The notes: a model not told the origin generated them from the sequence alone. Numbered from the stretch's first letter, positions 35,101 to 43,567 are shown. The stretch is 64,000 nt of DNA from Cellulomonas marina (GCF_900111925.1 NZ_FOKA01000001.1:496001-560000), one strand, 5' to 3'. Numbers and translations: made by a program.

Positions 35101-35651
35101 TGGCCTCGGCGGCGGACGTCTCGGTCGCCTCGCTCATGGCCGACGAGCAGCGTCCCGACGGGTCGACGGTCGTCGTCGCCGGGCTCATCACGTCGCTGCA
35201 GCGCAAGATGTCCAAGCAGGGCAACCCGTGGGCGGCCGTGACGCTCGAGGACCTCGAGGGCGCCGTCGAGATCATGTTCTTCGGGGAGACGTACCTCGCC
35301 TACTCGACCGTCTTGGCCGAGGACGCGGTCGTCGTGGTGCGCGGACGCGTCCGCCGGCGCGACGACACCATGCAGCTGCAGGCCATGGAGGTGACGCTGC
35401 CCGACGTCTCGGCCACCCCCGACTCGCCGGTGGTGGTCTCGATGCCCGTCGCCCGGTGCACGCAGCCCGTCGTCGAGCGCCTGCGCGAGGTGCTGTCCAC
35501 GCACCCGGGCGTCACCGAGGTCCACGTCCGCCTCACGCAGCCGGGCCGGGCGACGGTCATGCGCCTCGACGACACCTACCGCGTCGCCCGCGACCCGTCC
35601 CTGTACGGCGACCTCAAGGCCCTCCTGGGTCCGAGCTGCCTCGCCCGCTGA
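32106..35651 (+). CDS. dnaE: DNA polymerase III alpha subunit DnaE
   Basis: The replicative polymerase subunit, 1181 residues. The N-terminal PHP domain is intact (DDFVHLHVHTEFSMLDGAAR, then AITDHGYL), as expected for an actinobacterial DnaE1 with metal-dependent proofreading. The palm aspartates are in WPDVDVDFDERRRGEV (about D420/D422/D424), and the family motifs GPGRGSAAGSMASYAMGI and FNKAHSAAYGVVSYWTAYL are present. A C-terminal OB fold (STVVVAGLITSLQRKMSKQG) follows. It has the length of DnaE1 rather than the mutasome DnaE2. The ATG is set by the -10 spacing. It ends about 70 bp before an ArsR gene. Confidence 0.97.
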   Translation: MVSAGSSTDDFVHLHVHTEFSMLDGAARVDDLFAEAQRLGQRAVAITDHGYLFGAFDFWKKSKAYGIKPIIGVEAYVTPGTSRFDQTRVRWGEQHQASDDVSARGAYTHMTLLARTTAGMHNLFRMSSLASLEGQMGKWPRMDRELLSTYADGLIATTGCPSGEVQTRLRLGQWDEAVRAAGELQDLFGKENLYVELMDHGLEIERRVVKDLRRLAEAIGAPVVATNDLHYTKHEDSHAHEVLLCVQSGSTLADPDRFKFDADQFYLKSAAEMRRVWSEVPEACDNTLLIAEQCDISFNTEANFMPRFPTPEGEGEDSWFVKEVERGLQRRYAGAVPDDVRRQAEYETGVITSLGFSGYFLVVADFINWAKAQGIRVGPGRGSAAGSMASYAMGITELDPLRHGLIFERFLNPERVSWPDVDVDFDERRRGEVIRYVTDKYGEDRVAQIVTYGSIKAKQALKDASRVLGFPFAMGERLTKAMPPAVMGKDIPLSGIFDTGHERYAEAEEFRQLVATDPDVARVVETARGLENLKRQWGVHAAGVIMSSEPLLDILPIMKRPQDGAIITQFDQPGSEALGLIKMDFLGLRNLTILDDALDNIVANGKPPLDLETIGLEDGPTYELLQRGDTLGVFQLDGGPMRALLRQMRPDNFEDISAVIALYRPGPMGMNSHTNYALRKNGLQEVEPIHPELAEPLEEVVGITHGLIVYQEQVQKAAQVLAGYSLGQADLLRRAMGKKKKEILDKEFVPFQAGMRERGYSDGAIQAVWDVLVPFAGYAFNKAHSAAYGVVSYWTAYLKANYPTEYMAALLTSVRDDKDKSALYLGECRRMGITVLPPDVNDSSALFTAVGHDIRFGLTAVRNVGANVVDAVVATREAKGAYTSFTDFLDKVPAVVCNKRTIESLIKAGAFDSLGHSRRALLLVHEQAVDSVIVVKRKEAEGQFDLFADVFGGDDDAGGFSVTVPDVPDWDKKQRLAFEREMLGLYVSDHPLSGLEHVLASAADVSVASLMADEQRPDGSTVVVAGLITSLQRKMSKQGNPWAAVTLEDLEGAVEIMFFGETYLAYSTVLAEDAVVVVRGRVRRRDDTMQLQAMEVTLPDVSATPDSPVVVSMPVARCTQPVVERLREVLSTHPGVTEVHVRLTQPGRATVMRLDDTYRVARDPSLYGDLKALLGPSCLAR

Positions 35652-35681
35652 CGCCCTCGGCAGGGGCACGGCCGCGCGTCG

Positions 35682-35699
35682 TATAACCCTTGCGTTATA
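35682..35699. promoter_or_regulatory. Palindromic operator before the ArsR gene
   Basis: TATAAC and GTTATA form a perfect 6-6 dyad with a 6-nt centre, in an AT-rich islet unlike its surroundings and 26 bp before the ArsR GTG. ArsR-family repressors commonly bind such dyads over their own promoter, so autorepression is likely. Confidence 0.7.
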
Positions 35700-35724
35700 G
35701 GAAAGGGGCGGGCAGGCTGGGGAC

Positions 35725-36069
35725 GTGCACCCGCTGGACGCGCTCGGCGACCCCGTCCGCCGTCGCCTGCTGGAGCTGCTCGCCTCCGGCGAGCGGCCGG
35801 CGGGCGACCTGGCGGCCGCGGTCGGGGCCGAGTTCGGCATCTCCCAGCCCGCCACCTCCCGGCACCTGCGCGTCCTGCGCGAGGCCGGCCTGGTCAGCGC
35901 CACGGCGGCGGGACCCGTCCGCCTCTACGCGGTGCGGGCCGAGGCGCTCGACGAGGTCGGGGCCTGGGTCGAGCGGGTGCGCGGGCACTGGGCGCCGCGG
36001 CTGGACGCGCTCGCCACCGAGATCGCCCGAGGACGCCGCGCGCGCCGGGCAGGGGGAGGACCGCCATGA
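35725..36069 (+). CDS. ArsR-family winged-helix repressor
   Basis: A 114-residue winged-helix regulator: HPLDALGDPVRRRLLELLASG (helices 1-2), recognition region FGISQPATSRHLRVLREAGLV and wing VRLYAVRAEALDEVGAWV. There is no CxC or other metal-sensing motif, so it is not a classical arsenic or metal sensor. It belongs to the ArsR type that pairs with SRPBCC proteins. It shares a 4-bp ATGA overlap with the SRPBCC gene and has a dyad operator upstream. Confidence 0.93.
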   Translation: MHPLDALGDPVRRRLLELLASGERPAGDLAAAVGAEFGISQPATSRHLRVLREAGLVSATAAGPVRLYAVRAEALDEVGAWVERVRGHWAPRLDALATEIARGRRARRAGGGPP

Positions 36070-36625
36070 CCACCACCGACGACGGCCCGCTCGGGGTGCT
36101 GCGCCCCGACGGGGACCGGACGGACGTCCGCTTCGAGCGCACCCACGCCACCGACCCGGGGGACTGTGGGAGGCGCTGACGACGCCGGCCCGCCTCGCGC
36201 GCTGGCTCGGCCCGGTGACCGGGGACCTGCGCGAGGGCGGGCGGTACCACGTCGTGCTCGGCCCGGACCCCGACGACCACGCGGCGGGGGAGATCCGCAC
36301 GTGCCGCGCGCCGGAGCACCTCCTCGTGGGCTGGACGTGGCCCGGGGAGGACCTCTCCCAGGTCGAGCTGCGCGTGACCGCCGACCCGAGTGGCGCCCGC
36401 CTCGTGCTCACCCACCACCGGCTGCCGTCGGTGTCCGCCGTCGGGTACGGCGCCGGGTGGCACGCGTACCTCGACGTGCTCGCCGGCTCGCTCGCCGACG
36501 CCACGGTGGACGCACCCGCGCACCAGGCGACCGAGGACGGCCCGGGCGGCACCGGAGGGGGCCTCACGTGGGACGAGCGCTTCACGGCGCTGCTGCCGCT
36601 GTACCGGGCCGCGTCGGGCGCCTGA
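36066..36625 (+). pseudogene. SRPBCC (AHSA1-like) gene with a frameshift
   Basis: From the ATG at 36066 the frame gives a normal start (GVLRPDGDRTDVRFERTHAT) but stops at 36177-36179. The rest of an SRPBCC/AHSA1 domain (LWEALTTPARLARWLGPVTG through GWHAYLDVLAG) continues to 36625 in another frame. Inserting one C near 36164-36165 restores DLWEALTTP, so a single-base deletion in a G/C run explains it. The reconstructed protein is about 186 residues, normal for the family. AHSA1-like proteins bind small hydrophobic ligands or act as Hsp90-like co-chaperones. It may be a true recent pseudogene or a sequencing error. Confidence 0.85.
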
Positions 36626-36635
36626 GGCCGGGCCC

Positions 36636-36672
36636 GGGCGGGACCGGCCCCGATCGCGCTCCGGTCCTGCCC
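36636..36672 (+). terminator. Possible terminator before hisD
   Basis: A 12-bp stem with one G-T pair (36636-36647 with 36661-36672) and a 13-nt loop follows the SRPBCC stop and precedes the hisD promoter by 8 bp. The T tract is absent. Confidence 0.5.
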
Positions 36673-36679
36673 CGGTCAG

Positions 36680-36685
36680 TACCCT
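36680..36685 (+). promoter_or_regulatory. -10 hexamer, leaderless hisD start
   Basis: TACCCT is followed by 6 nt and the hisD GTG. A leaderless start leaves no room for a His-codon attenuator. Confidence 0.6.
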
Positions 36686-36691
36686 GGGGCC

Positions 36692-38014
36692 GTGATCTCC
36701 CGGATCGACCTGCGCGGCCGCACCCTGTCCCGTCGAGCCCTGCTCGAGACGCTCCCGCGGGCGAAGGTGGACGTCGAGCAGGCGGCCCAGCAGGTCGCCC
36801 CGCTGGTCGCGGACGTACGGGAGCGGGGGGCCGCGGCGCTGCGCGACCTCGCAGCGCGCTTCGACGGCGTCCGGCCGACGCACCTGCGGGTGCCGGCCGA
36901 GGCCTTCGCCGCGGCGTCGGAGGCGCTCGACCCGGCGGTGCGTGCCGCGCTGGAGGAGACCATCGCGCGCGTCCGGCGGGTCCACGCCGCCCAGCGGCCG
37001 GCGGACCTCAGGGTCGACGTGGCGCCCGGGGCGCAGGTGCGCCAGCGCTGGCTGCCGGTCCGCCGCGTGGGGCTCTACGTGCCCGGCGGCCTGGCCGTGT
37101 ACCCCTCGTCCGTCGTCATGAACGTGGTCGCCGCGCAGGAGGCGGGCGTCGGGTCGCTGGCCGTCGTGTCGCCCCCGCAGAAGGACCGCGACGGCCTGCC
37201 GGACCCGGTCGTGCTCGCCACCTGCGCGCTGCTCGGCGTCGACGAGGTCTACGCGGCCGGCGGGGCGCAGGCCGTCGCCCTGCTCGCGTACGGCGCCGCC
37301 GGCTCCGACGACGTCGACGGCGAGGTCCTGTGCGAGCCCGTCGACGTCATCACGGGTCCCGGCAACGTCTACGTCGCCGCCGCCAAGCGCCTCGTCCGCG
37401 GCGTGGTGGGCATCGACTCCGAGGCCGGCCCCACCGAGATCGCGATCCTCGCGGACGGCACCGCCGACGCCACCCACGTCGCCGCCGACCTCGTCTCGCA
37501 GGCCGAGCACGACCCGCTGGCCGCCGCCGTCCTCGTGACGACCAGCGTGGAGCTGGCCGGCGCTGTCGAGGCGCGGCTCGCGGACCGCGTCGAGGGCACG
37601 CGCAACGCGGCGCGGGTGCAGGTGGCGCTGTCGGGGCCGCAGAGCGCGATCGTGCTCGTCGACGACCTCGACGCCGGCCTGGAGGTCGTCAACGCCTACG
37701 GCGCCGAGCACCTGGAGATCCAGACCGCCGACGCCTCCGCCGTCGCCGACCGCGTCACCAGCGCGGGCGCGGTGTTCGTCGGGGCGTGGTCGCCGGTGTC
37801 GCTCGGGGACTACATGGCGGGCTCCAACCACGTGCTGCCCACCGGCGGCTGCGCGCACTTCTCGTCGGGCCTCGGCGTGCACTCCTTCCTGCGCGCGGTG
37901 CAGGTGGTCGAGTACGACCACGACGCGCTGGCCGCGGTCGCGGACCGCGTCGTGGCGCTGGCGGACGCCGAGGGGCTGCCCGCCCACGGCGAGGCCGTGC
38001 GCGCCCGGTTCTAA
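36692..38014 (+). CDS. hisD: Histidinol dehydrogenase HisD
   Basis: HisD carries out the last two oxidations of histidine synthesis, histidinol to histidine, using NAD and zinc. The 440-residue protein is full length with [84 protein letters not shown] and the C-terminal [18 protein letters not shown] and [14 protein letters not shown] segments that carry catalytic and zinc-binding His. It is the first gene of the his block, with its own apparent leaderless promoter. Confidence 0.97.
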   Translation: MISRIDLRGRTLSRRALLETLPRAKVDVEQAAQQVAPLVADVRERGAAALRDLAARFDGVRPTHLRVPAEAFAAASEALDPAVRAALEETIARVRRVHAAQRPADLRVDVAPGAQVRQRWLPVRRVGLYVPGGLAVYPSSVVMNVVAAQEAGVGSLAVVSPPQKDRDGLPDPVVLATCALLGVDEVYAAGGAQAVALLAYGAAGSDDVDGEVLCEPVDVITGPGNVYVAAAKRLVRGVVGIDSEAGPTEIAILADGTADATHVAADLVSQAEHDPLAAAVLVTTSVELAGAVEARLADRVEGTRNAARVQVALSGPQSAIVLVDDLDAGLEVVNAYGAEHLEIQTADASAVADRVTSAGAVFVGAWSPVSLGDYMAGSNHVLPTGGCAHFSSGLGVHSFLRAVQVVEYDHDALAAVADRVVALADAEGLPAHGEAVRARF

Positions 38015-38024
38015 CGCCCCGCCC

Positions 38025-38030
38025 TAGACT
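38025..38030 (+). promoter_or_regulatory. -10 hexamer, leaderless hisC start
   Basis: TAGACT is followed by 7 nt and the hisC GTG. It lies in the 23-bp gap after hisD. Confidence 0.6.
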
Positions 38031-38037
38031 CGCCCCC

Positions 38038-39162
38038 GTGACCGACGCCCCCGCCCGCCCGCAGCGGGCGACGCTCCCGCTGCGGCCGGAGCTCGCCGGC
38101 CTCGAGCCGTACGGCGCACCGCAGCTGGACGTCCCGGTGCTGCTCAACGTCAACGAGAACCCCTACGCCCCCTCCGACGAGGTGGTCGCCGACATCGCGG
38201 CCGCCGTGGCGGAGGCGGCCCGCGGCCTCAACCGCTACCCGGACCGGGAGGCGCTCGGGCTGCGCGCGGACCTGGCCGACTACCTCGCCGTCGAGTCCGG
38301 CGTGCGCGTCGCGCCGGAGCAGGTGTGGGCCGCGAACGGGTCCAACGAGGTGATGCTGCACCTGCTGCAGGCCTTCGGCGGGCCGGGCCGCACGGCGCTG
38401 TCCTTCGCGCCGACGTACTCCATGTACCCCGAGTACGCGCGTGACACGGGTACGGCGTGGCAGGTCGGGCGCCGCGCGGAGGACTTCTCCGTCGACGCCG
38501 CGGCCGCGTGCGACCTCGTCGCCGAGGTCGCGCCGTCCGTGGTGCTGCTGGCCAGCCCGAACAACCCGACGGGCACCGCCCTGCCGCCCGCCACGCTGGA
38601 GGCGGTGCTCGGGGCGGCGGCGGACGTGCCGGGCGGCTGCGTCGTCGTCGTCGACGAGGCCTACGGGGAGTTCCGCCGGCGCGGCACCCCGTCGGCGCTG
38701 GCGCTCCTGGCCGAGCACCCGCACCTGGCCGTGAGCCGCACGATGTCCAAGGCGTTCGGCCTGGCGGGCGCCCGGGTGGGCTACCTGGCCGCGAGCACCG
38801 CGCTCGTCGACGCGCTGCGCGTCGTGCGCCTGCCGTACCACCTGTCCGCGGTGACGCAGGCGACGGCCCGCGCGGCGCTGCGGCACGCGCCCGCCCTCAT
38901 GGCGCAGGTGGGCAGCCTGCGGCAGGAGCGCGACGACCTCGTCGCCTGGCTGCGCGCCCGCGGGCTGCGCGCCGCGGACTCCGACGCGAACTTCGTCCTG
39001 TTCGGTACGTTCCCGGACCGCCACGCGGTCTGGCAGGGGCTGCTGGACCGGGGCGTCCTCGTCCGGGAGACCGGGCCCGAGGGGTGGCTGCGGGTGTCGG
39101 TCGGCACGCCGCAGGAGACGGCGGCCTTCCGGGCCGCCCTGAGCGAGGTGGGCGGCCTGTGA
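38038..39162 (+). CDS. hisC: Histidinol-phosphate aminotransferase HisC
   Basis: HisC converts imidazole-acetol phosphate to histidinol phosphate with glutamate and PLP. The 374-residue fold-type I aminotransferase shows [60 protein letters not shown] and the PLP-binding Lys in [21 protein letters not shown] is chosen from the -10 spacing; no ribosome binding site is visible. The stop overlaps the hisB GTG (GTGA). Confidence 0.96.
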   Translation: MTDAPARPQRATLPLRPELAGLEPYGAPQLDVPVLLNVNENPYAPSDEVVADIAAAVAEAARGLNRYPDREALGLRADLADYLAVESGVRVAPEQVWAANGSNEVMLHLLQAFGGPGRTALSFAPTYSMYPEYARDTGTAWQVGRRAEDFSVDAAAACDLVAEVAPSVVLLASPNNPTGTALPPATLEAVLGAAADVPGGCVVVVDEAYGEFRRRGTPSALALLAEHPHLAVSRTMSKAFGLAGARVGYLAASTALVDALRVVRLPYHLSAVTQATARAALRHAPALMAQVGSLRQERDDLVAWLRARGLRAADSDANFVLFGTFPDRHAVWQGLLDRGVLVRETGPEGWLRVSVGTPQETAAFRAALSEVGGL

Positions 39163-39773
39163 GCGGCACGACCGGCGGGCGCACGGCCCGCGTCGAGCGG
39201 ACGACGAGCGAGTCGAGCGTCGTCGTCGAGCTGGACCTGGACGGGCGGGGGCGCACCGACATCGCCACGTCCATACCGTTCTACGACCACATGCTCACGG
39301 CGCTCGGCAAGCACTCGCTCATCGACCTCACCGTCCGTGCGACGGGGGACACCCACATCGACGCCCACCACACCGTGGAGGACGTCGCGATCACCCTCGG
39401 CCAGGCGCTGCGGATCGCCCTGGGGGACAAGGTGGGCATCTCCCGCTACGGGGACGCCACGGTCCCGCTCGACGAGGCCCTCGCGCACGCCGTGGTCGAC
39501 GTCTCGGGACGGCCGTACCTCGTCCACTCGGGCGAGCCCGCCGGCCAGGAGCTGCACCTCATCGGCGGGCACTTCACGGGCTCGCTCACCCGGCACGTGC
39601 TCGAGTCGATCGCCCACCACGCCGCCTTCACCGTCCACGTGCGCGTCCTGGCCGGCCGCGACCCGCACCACGTCGTCGAGGCGCAGTTCAAGGCGCTGGC
39701 GCGGGCCCTGCGCGCCGCGGTCGCCCTCGACCCGCGCGTCGAGGGCGTCCCGTCGACGAAGGGCGCGCTGTGA
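39159..39773 (+). CDS. hisB: Imidazoleglycerol-phosphate dehydratase HisB
   Basis: HisB dehydrates imidazole glycerol phosphate. This 204-residue form is dehydratase only, without the phosphatase domain of enterobacteria. The manganese-binding repeats are intact: [38 protein letters not shown] and the second set [32 protein letters not shown] split over the C terminus. The histidinol-phosphate phosphatase must be elsewhere. It is coupled to hisC upstream and to an unrecognised gene downstream by 4-bp overlaps. Confidence 0.97.
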   Translation: MSGTTGGRTARVERTTSESSVVVELDLDGRGRTDIATSIPFYDHMLTALGKHSLIDLTVRATGDTHIDAHHTVEDVAITLGQALRIALGDKVGISRYGDATVPLDEALAHAVVDVSGRPYLVHSGEPAGQELHLIGGHFTGSLTRHVLESIAHHAAFTVHVRVLAGRDPHHVVEAQFKALARALRAAVALDPRVEGVPSTKGAL

Positions 39774-40402
39774 GCGCCCCCGGCACGGCCCCCGACGAGG
39801 GCCGTCCCGACGAGGACCGCCCCGACGACGACGTGCTGGCTGCCCTCGAGGCCCAGTTCGCCGCGGACGCCGGCAGCCCGGACGACGGGCACGCCTCCGG
39901 CGACGCGGACGCTCCCGGTGATGACGACGCCCCCGCCGACGAGGAGCCCCTGACGCTGGCGTCGGCGCAGCCGCGGCCGACCCGTGCGCTGGTGCTCACG
40001 CAGGTCGCCGCGGCCGCGCCGCTGGCGGCGGCGTGCGCGCTGGCGCAGGTCGACGCCGACGTGGTGCCCACGCCGGAGGGCGCGCTCGCCGTGCTGCGCG
40101 ACCCGACCGCCGGCGGCGCCGGTGCCGCCGCGATCTCCCAGCTGCTGCGCACGGCCCCGGTGGTGCTGTTCGAGCGCCGCGCCTCGCAGATCAGCGCCCA
40201 GCAGTGGGTGGGCGGCGCCGTGCAGAAGGACGTCGAGGAGCCCGGCCTCCTGCTGGCCTACGCACCCTCGCAGCTCGAGGACCTGCTCGTCGCCGAGGCC
40301 GACGTCTCGGGCTTCGACGGCGTCGTGAGCAGCGTCGGGATGTCGCGGTTCAAGGCCATGGCGGTCCTCGCCCGTGCCGGCCGGCGCCGGCCCCGCGGGT
40401 AG
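39770..40402 (+). CDS. Unrecognised 210-residue protein in the his operon
   Basis: I do not recognise a family. The GTG overlaps the hisB stop by 4 bp, so it is translationally coupled to hisB. Residues 1-65 are acidic and low-complexity (Asp/Pro/Glu/Ala). Residues 66-210 look like a folded Ala-rich domain with hydrophobic strands ([20 protein letters not shown]), an [19 protein letters not shown] segment and a basic end [18 protein letters not shown]. There is no signal peptide; one weakly hydrophobic stretch could be a membrane helix or a buried helix. Its TAG stop forms the first three bases of the hisH -10 hexamer. Confidence 0.8.
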   Translation: MSAPGTAPDEGRPDEDRPDDDVLAALEAQFAADAGSPDDGHASGDADAPGDDDAPADEEPLTLASAQPRPTRALVLTQVAAAAPLAAACALAQVDADVVPTPEGALAVLRDPTAGGAGAAAISQLLRTAPVVLFERRASQISAQQWVGGAVQKDVEEPGLLLAYAPSQLEDLLVAEADVSGFDGVVSSVGMSRFKAMAVLARAGRRRPRG

Positions 40403-40405
40403 CCT
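40400..40405 (+). promoter_or_regulatory. -10 hexamer, leaderless hisH start
   Basis: TAGCCT is followed by 6 nt and the hisH GTG. Its first three bases are the stop codon of the preceding gene. Confidence 0.6.
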
Positions 40406-40411
40406 GGGGGC

Positions 40412-41059
40412 GTGAGCGCAGCCCCTTCCGTCGTCGTCCTGGACTACGGCTTCGGCAACGTCCGCTCGGCGGTCCGCGCGCTGGAGCGCGTGGGTGCCGA
40501 GGTCGAGCTGACCGCGGACAAGGCCGCGGCCCAGGAGGCCGACGGGCTCGTCGTCCCCGGGGTCGGCGCGTTCGCGGCGGTCATGGCCGGGCTGCGGCAG
40601 GTCGGCGGGGACCAGGTCGTCGACCGCCGCCTCGCGGGCGGCCGGCCCGTCCTCGGCATCTGCGTCGGCATGCAGGTCATGTTCGACGAGGGGGTCGAGC
40701 ACGGCGTCCGCACGCCGGGCCTGGGGGAGTGGCCCGGCGTCGTCGAGCGGCTCGAGGCGCCCGTCGTCCCGCACATGGGCTGGGCGGAGGTCCGGGCGCC
40801 CGAGGGGTCGACGCTCTTCGCCGGCCTCGAGGACCAGCGCTTCTACTTCGTGCACTCCTACGCCGCGCGCCGCTTTCCCCTGCACGACGAGCCGCGCGAC
40901 ACGCCGCTGGCGCCGCCGCTGGTCACGTGGTCCGAGCACGGCGAGCCCTTCGTCGCCGCCGTCGAGAACGGACCGCTGTCCGCCACGCAGTTCCACCCCG
41001 AGAAGTCGGGCGACGCGGGTGCCGCGCTGCTCGAGCGCTGGGTCGACGGCCTGCGCTGA
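40412..41059 (+). CDS. hisH: Imidazole glycerol phosphate synthase, glutaminase subunit HisH
   Basis: HisH supplies ammonia from glutamine to the cyclase HisF. The 215-residue class I amidotransferase has [17 protein letters not shown], the oxyanion and nucleophile region VPGVGAF and [13 protein letters not shown] (Cys), and the His-Glu pair in [14 protein letters not shown]. HisF is not in the window, so it is encoded further away. The GTG lies 6 nt after a -10 hexamer. A 118-bp gap with no obvious elements separates it from the isomerase gene. Confidence 0.96.
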   Translation: MSAAPSVVVLDYGFGNVRSAVRALERVGAEVELTADKAAAQEADGLVVPGVGAFAAVMAGLRQVGGDQVVDRRLAGGRPVLGICVGMQVMFDEGVEHGVRTPGLGEWPGVVERLEAPVVPHMGWAEVRAPEGSTLFAGLEDQRFYFVHSYAARRFPLHDEPRDTPLAPPLVTWSEHGEPFVAAVENGPLSATQFHPEKSGDAGAALLERWVDGLR

Positions 41060-41177
41060 CACCGGCGCCCCGCGGTGCCCGCCCGCCGTGCACCCTCGGC
41101 CCACCCAGCCCGACCACCCCAGCCCGACCATCTCGCCCTCGCGACCGCGCGGGCACGAGCCCCGGAGGACCACCCGC

Positions 41178-41915
41178 ATGACCCGTCTCGAGCTGCTGCC
41201 CGCCGTCGACGTCGCCGACGGGCAGGCGGTGCGCCTCGTCCAGGGCGAGGCGGGGTCCGAGACCTCCTACGGCGACCCCCTCGCGGCCGCGCTCGACTGG
41301 CAGGCCGGCGGGGCGGAGTGGGTGCACCTGGTCGACCTCGACGCCGCCTTCGGCCGCGGCTCGAACGCGGCGCAGCTCGCCGAGGTGACCGCGGAGCTGG
41401 TCCGGCGCGGCGTGCGCGTCGAGCTGTCCGGGGGCATCCGCGACGACGCGTCCCTCGAGCGCGCGCTGGCGACGGGCGCGACCCGCGTCAACCTCGGCAC
41501 GGCGGCGCTCGAGGACCCCGCCTGGACCGCCGACGTCATCGCGCGGCACCGGGCGCAGGTCGCCGTGGGGCTCGACGTGCGGGGCACCACGCTGGCCGCT
41601 CGTGGCTGGACGCAGGAGGGCGGCGACCTGTGGGAGGTCCTCGCGCGCCTGGAGGACGCCGGGTGCGCCCGGTACGTCGTGACCGACGTGACGAAGGACG
41701 GCACGCTGCGCGGGCCCAACGTCGACCTGCTGCGGCAGGTGTGCGCCCGCACGGACGCGCCCGTGGTGGCGTCGGGCGGCATCTCCTCGCTCGACGACCT
41801 CGTCGCGCTGCGCGGGCTCGTCGACGAGGGGCTCGAGGGCGCGATCGTCGGCAAGGCGCTGTACGCCGGGGCCTTCACGCTGCCCGAGGCGCTCGACGTC
41901 GCCGGCCGCCCGTGA
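41178..41915 (+). CDS. priA: Phosphoribosyl isomerase (HisA / PriA)
   Basis: A 245-residue TIM barrel that isomerises ProFAR in histidine synthesis. The two catalytic aspartates are in [20 protein letters not shown] and [18 protein letters not shown]. Phosphate-binding regions are [21 protein letters not shown] and [13 protein letters not shown] with [11 protein letters not shown]. In actinobacteria this enzyme is usually PriA, which also acts as TrpF; the arginine-rich substrate loop could fit, but bifunctionality cannot be proven here. The ATG follows GGAGGA. The stop overlaps the SseB-like GTG. Confidence 0.92.
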   Translation: MTRLELLPAVDVADGQAVRLVQGEAGSETSYGDPLAAALDWQAGGAEWVHLVDLDAAFGRGSNAAQLAEVTAELVRRGVRVELSGGIRDDASLERALATGATRVNLGTAALEDPAWTADVIARHRAQVAVGLDVRGTTLAARGWTQEGGDLWEVLARLEDAGCARYVVTDVTKDGTLRGPNVDLLRQVCARTDAPVVASGGISSLDDLVALRGLVDEGLEGAIVGKALYAGAFTLPEALDVAGRP

Positions 41916-42661
41916 GCGGCGGGCGGGCGCTGCCGCCGACGAGCCCCTTCGCCGGCGACGACGGGTCGCCCGACCCGGCGCTGGCGGCGGCGCTCGCCGC
42001 CCACGCGGCCGCCGAGCACGGTGATCTCGCCGCGGTCGTCGCCGCCCTGGCCGGCGCCCGCGTGCTCGTGCCCGTCCTGGCGCAGGTGGAGGTGGCGGGG
42101 GCCGTCGGACACGACGTCGGGGGGGCGGCCGTCGAGCTGGCCGTCGACAAGGAGGCGTCCGCGGGCGTGGTCGCCCTCCGCGTGCCCGACGGGCGGACGG
42201 CCCTGCCCGTCTTCTCCGGCACGGCGGCCATGACGGCCTGGCGCGCGAGCGCTCGCCCCGTCCCCACGCACGGCCCGAAGGCCGCGCTGTCGGCGGTGCA
42301 CGAGGGCTGGGAGGTGCTCGTCGTCGACCCCGCCGGTCCCGTGGCCGCGGTCGTGCCGCGGCCGGCCGTCTGGGCGCTGGCCCAGGGACGGTCCTGGGCG
42401 CCGGCGGTCGTCGCCGGGGTCGTCGCGCCCGAGGTGGACACGGCGGTGCGCACCGCGCTCGCCGGGCTGCCGGCCGTCGTGGCCGTCGCGACGGCGCCGG
42501 GCGCCCGCGCCGAGGTCGCGGTGCACCTGGCGCTCGCCCCGGGCCTCGATCGCGCCGGCCTCGACGCGACGCTGGCGCGCGTGAACGCCGCCCTCGCGGC
42601 CGACGAGCTCGTCGCCGGACGGGTCGACTCCCTCGAGCTGCGGGTCCGCGCGGCGGCCTGA
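41912..42661 (+). CDS. SseB family protein
   Basis: A 249-residue protein of the SseB group, of unknown function. It shows the pattern of a first half ending in [22 protein letters not shown] (typical SseB N-terminal domain, here with [16 protein letters not shown]) and a variable C-terminal half. It begins [18 protein letters not shown], common in actinobacterial homologues, which often follow hisA/priA. The GTG overlaps the priA stop. No signal peptide is seen. The product is likely cytosolic. Confidence 0.82.
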   Translation: MSGGRALPPTSPFAGDDGSPDPALAAALAAHAAAEHGDLAAVVAALAGARVLVPVLAQVEVAGAVGHDVGGAAVELAVDKEASAGVVALRVPDGRTALPVFSGTAAMTAWRASARPVPTHGPKAALSAVHEGWEVLVVDPAGPVAAVVPRPAVWALAQGRSWAPAVVAGVVAPEVDTAVRTALAGLPAVVAVATAPGARAEVAVHLALAPGLDRAGLDATLARVNAALAADELVAGRVDSLELRVRAAA

Positions 42662-42665
42662 GCGC

Positions 42666-42681
42666 CGCCGGGCTCCCGGCG
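42666..42681. terminator. Short hairpin between convergent genes
   Basis: A 7-bp perfect stem with a very short loop lies just after the SseB-like stop and before the end of the minus-strand DUF1844 gene. It is a weak candidate for a terminator. Confidence 0.3.
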
Positions 42682-42736
42682 CCGCCAGGTCCTCCGCCAG
42701 TCCTCCGCGACCGTTGCCGCGGCTAGGAGGAACGCG

Positions 42737-43201
42737 TCAGACCACGGAGCCCGTGAACCGCTCCCCGGGGCCCTCGCCCGGGGCGTCCGGGAAGGCCGAG
42801 GCCTCCCGGAAGGCGAGCTGCAGGGACCGCAGCCCGTCGCGCAGGGACCGGGCGTGCTGGTTGCCGATGTCGGGCGCGGCCGCGGTGACCAGCGCGGCGA
42901 GCGCGGTGATGAGCTTGCGGGCCTCGTCGAGGTCGAGGTAGTCCGCCCCCCGCCCCTGCGGACCGTCCTCCGCGAGCCCGCACTTGACCGCGGCCGCGCT
43001 CATGAGGTGGACGGCGGCGGTCGTGATGACCTCGACCGCCGCGACGTCGGCGATGTCGCGCGTCGCCGACACGGAGGGGTCGACCCCGCCGGTCCCGGCG
43101 CTCGGGTCGGCCGCGGCCGTCGGATCGGCGGACGGGACGGGCAGGACGGGGTCGATGGGCTCGACGGGGTCGCCGTCGGGCTGGCCGGGCTCGCTGTGCA
43201 T
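42737..43201 (-). CDS. DUF1844 domain protein
   Basis: A 154-residue protein: an acidic, Pro/Asp-rich N terminus of about 50 residues, then the DUF1844 helical core ([22 protein letters not shown] through [21 protein letters not shown] and [20 protein letters not shown]). The family lies divergently next to infC in many actinobacteria; no function is known. A perfect 16-bp palindrome spans its start codon at 43201-43216. It may be involved in, or controlled with, translation genes, but that is inference from position only. Confidence 0.88.
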   Translation of the reverse strand: MHSEPGQPDGDPVEPIDPVLPVPSADPTAAADPSAGTGGVDPSVSATRDIADVAAVEVITTAAVHLMSAAAVKCGLAEDGPQGRGADYLDLDEARKLITALAALVTAAAPDIGNQHARSLRDGLRSLQLAFREASAFPDAPGEGPGERFTGSVV

Positions 43202-43216
43202 GCGACGATCGTCGCA
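43201..43216. promoter_or_regulatory. Perfect 16-bp palindrome at the DUF1844 start
   Basis: TGCGACGATCGTCGCA overlaps the first base of the DUF1844 start codon, in the divergent region with infC. On the minus strand GACGAT lies 6 nt before the ATG, so the dyad would cover a leaderless promoter. Confidence 0.4.
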
Positions 43217-43261
43217 CCCTCCCGGTGCGCACCTCCGTCCCGAGGGGTTCGGGGACGCGTC

Positions 43262-43567
43262 TGCTACGCTGGTCCATCGACTGACCTGTCCGTGCGCTCG
43301 TCCGGCACCGCCCTCGGTGACGGGTCCGGGGGAGCGGGCAGGCGTGCAAGCGGAGATCCCTCTCCCACCTGCGCTCCGACGGGCGGCCTCCGGGTCGCCG
43401 ACAGGGACCAGGTCCGGTCCAGCACGGCGCTCCCCGGGGTGCCGTGCGCCCGCCGTGCCGGCGTCGCCGGCCCCGGCGGCCGGTGCTGTGGGGTCCTCGT
43501 CTGCGCTCAGGACGGGGGCCCTTTCCTCGTCCTGGCGGTCGCCCACCACGACTTGAGGAGCACCCCC
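43262..43567 (+). promoter_or_regulatory. infC promoter and structured leader of about 290 nt
   Basis: TGC plus TACGCT (43262-43270) is an extended -10. The transcript would begin near 43277 and run about 290 nt before infC. The leader has GC-rich hairpins, for example 43422-43428 with 43441-43447 around a CCCCGGGG core, and 43508-43514 with 43528-43534. TTCCTC at 43523-43528 can pair with the GAGGAG ribosome binding site at 43555-43560. infC operons in other bacteria are controlled in their leaders by L20 or by attenuation; which applies here is unknown. No other gene is seen in the stretch. Confidence 0.5.

Noticed and set aside
31563..35903. A 1446-codon open frame antisense to dnaE
   Set aside because: It is a GC-rich shadow of dnaE: no motif, no ribosome binding site, and its codons mirror the real gene.
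42854..43567. An ATG or GTG start far upstream for infC in the same open frame
   Set aside because: It would add over 200 residues antisense to DUF1844 and lacks a ribosome binding site; the ATC at 43568 fits the family start and the GAGGAG site.
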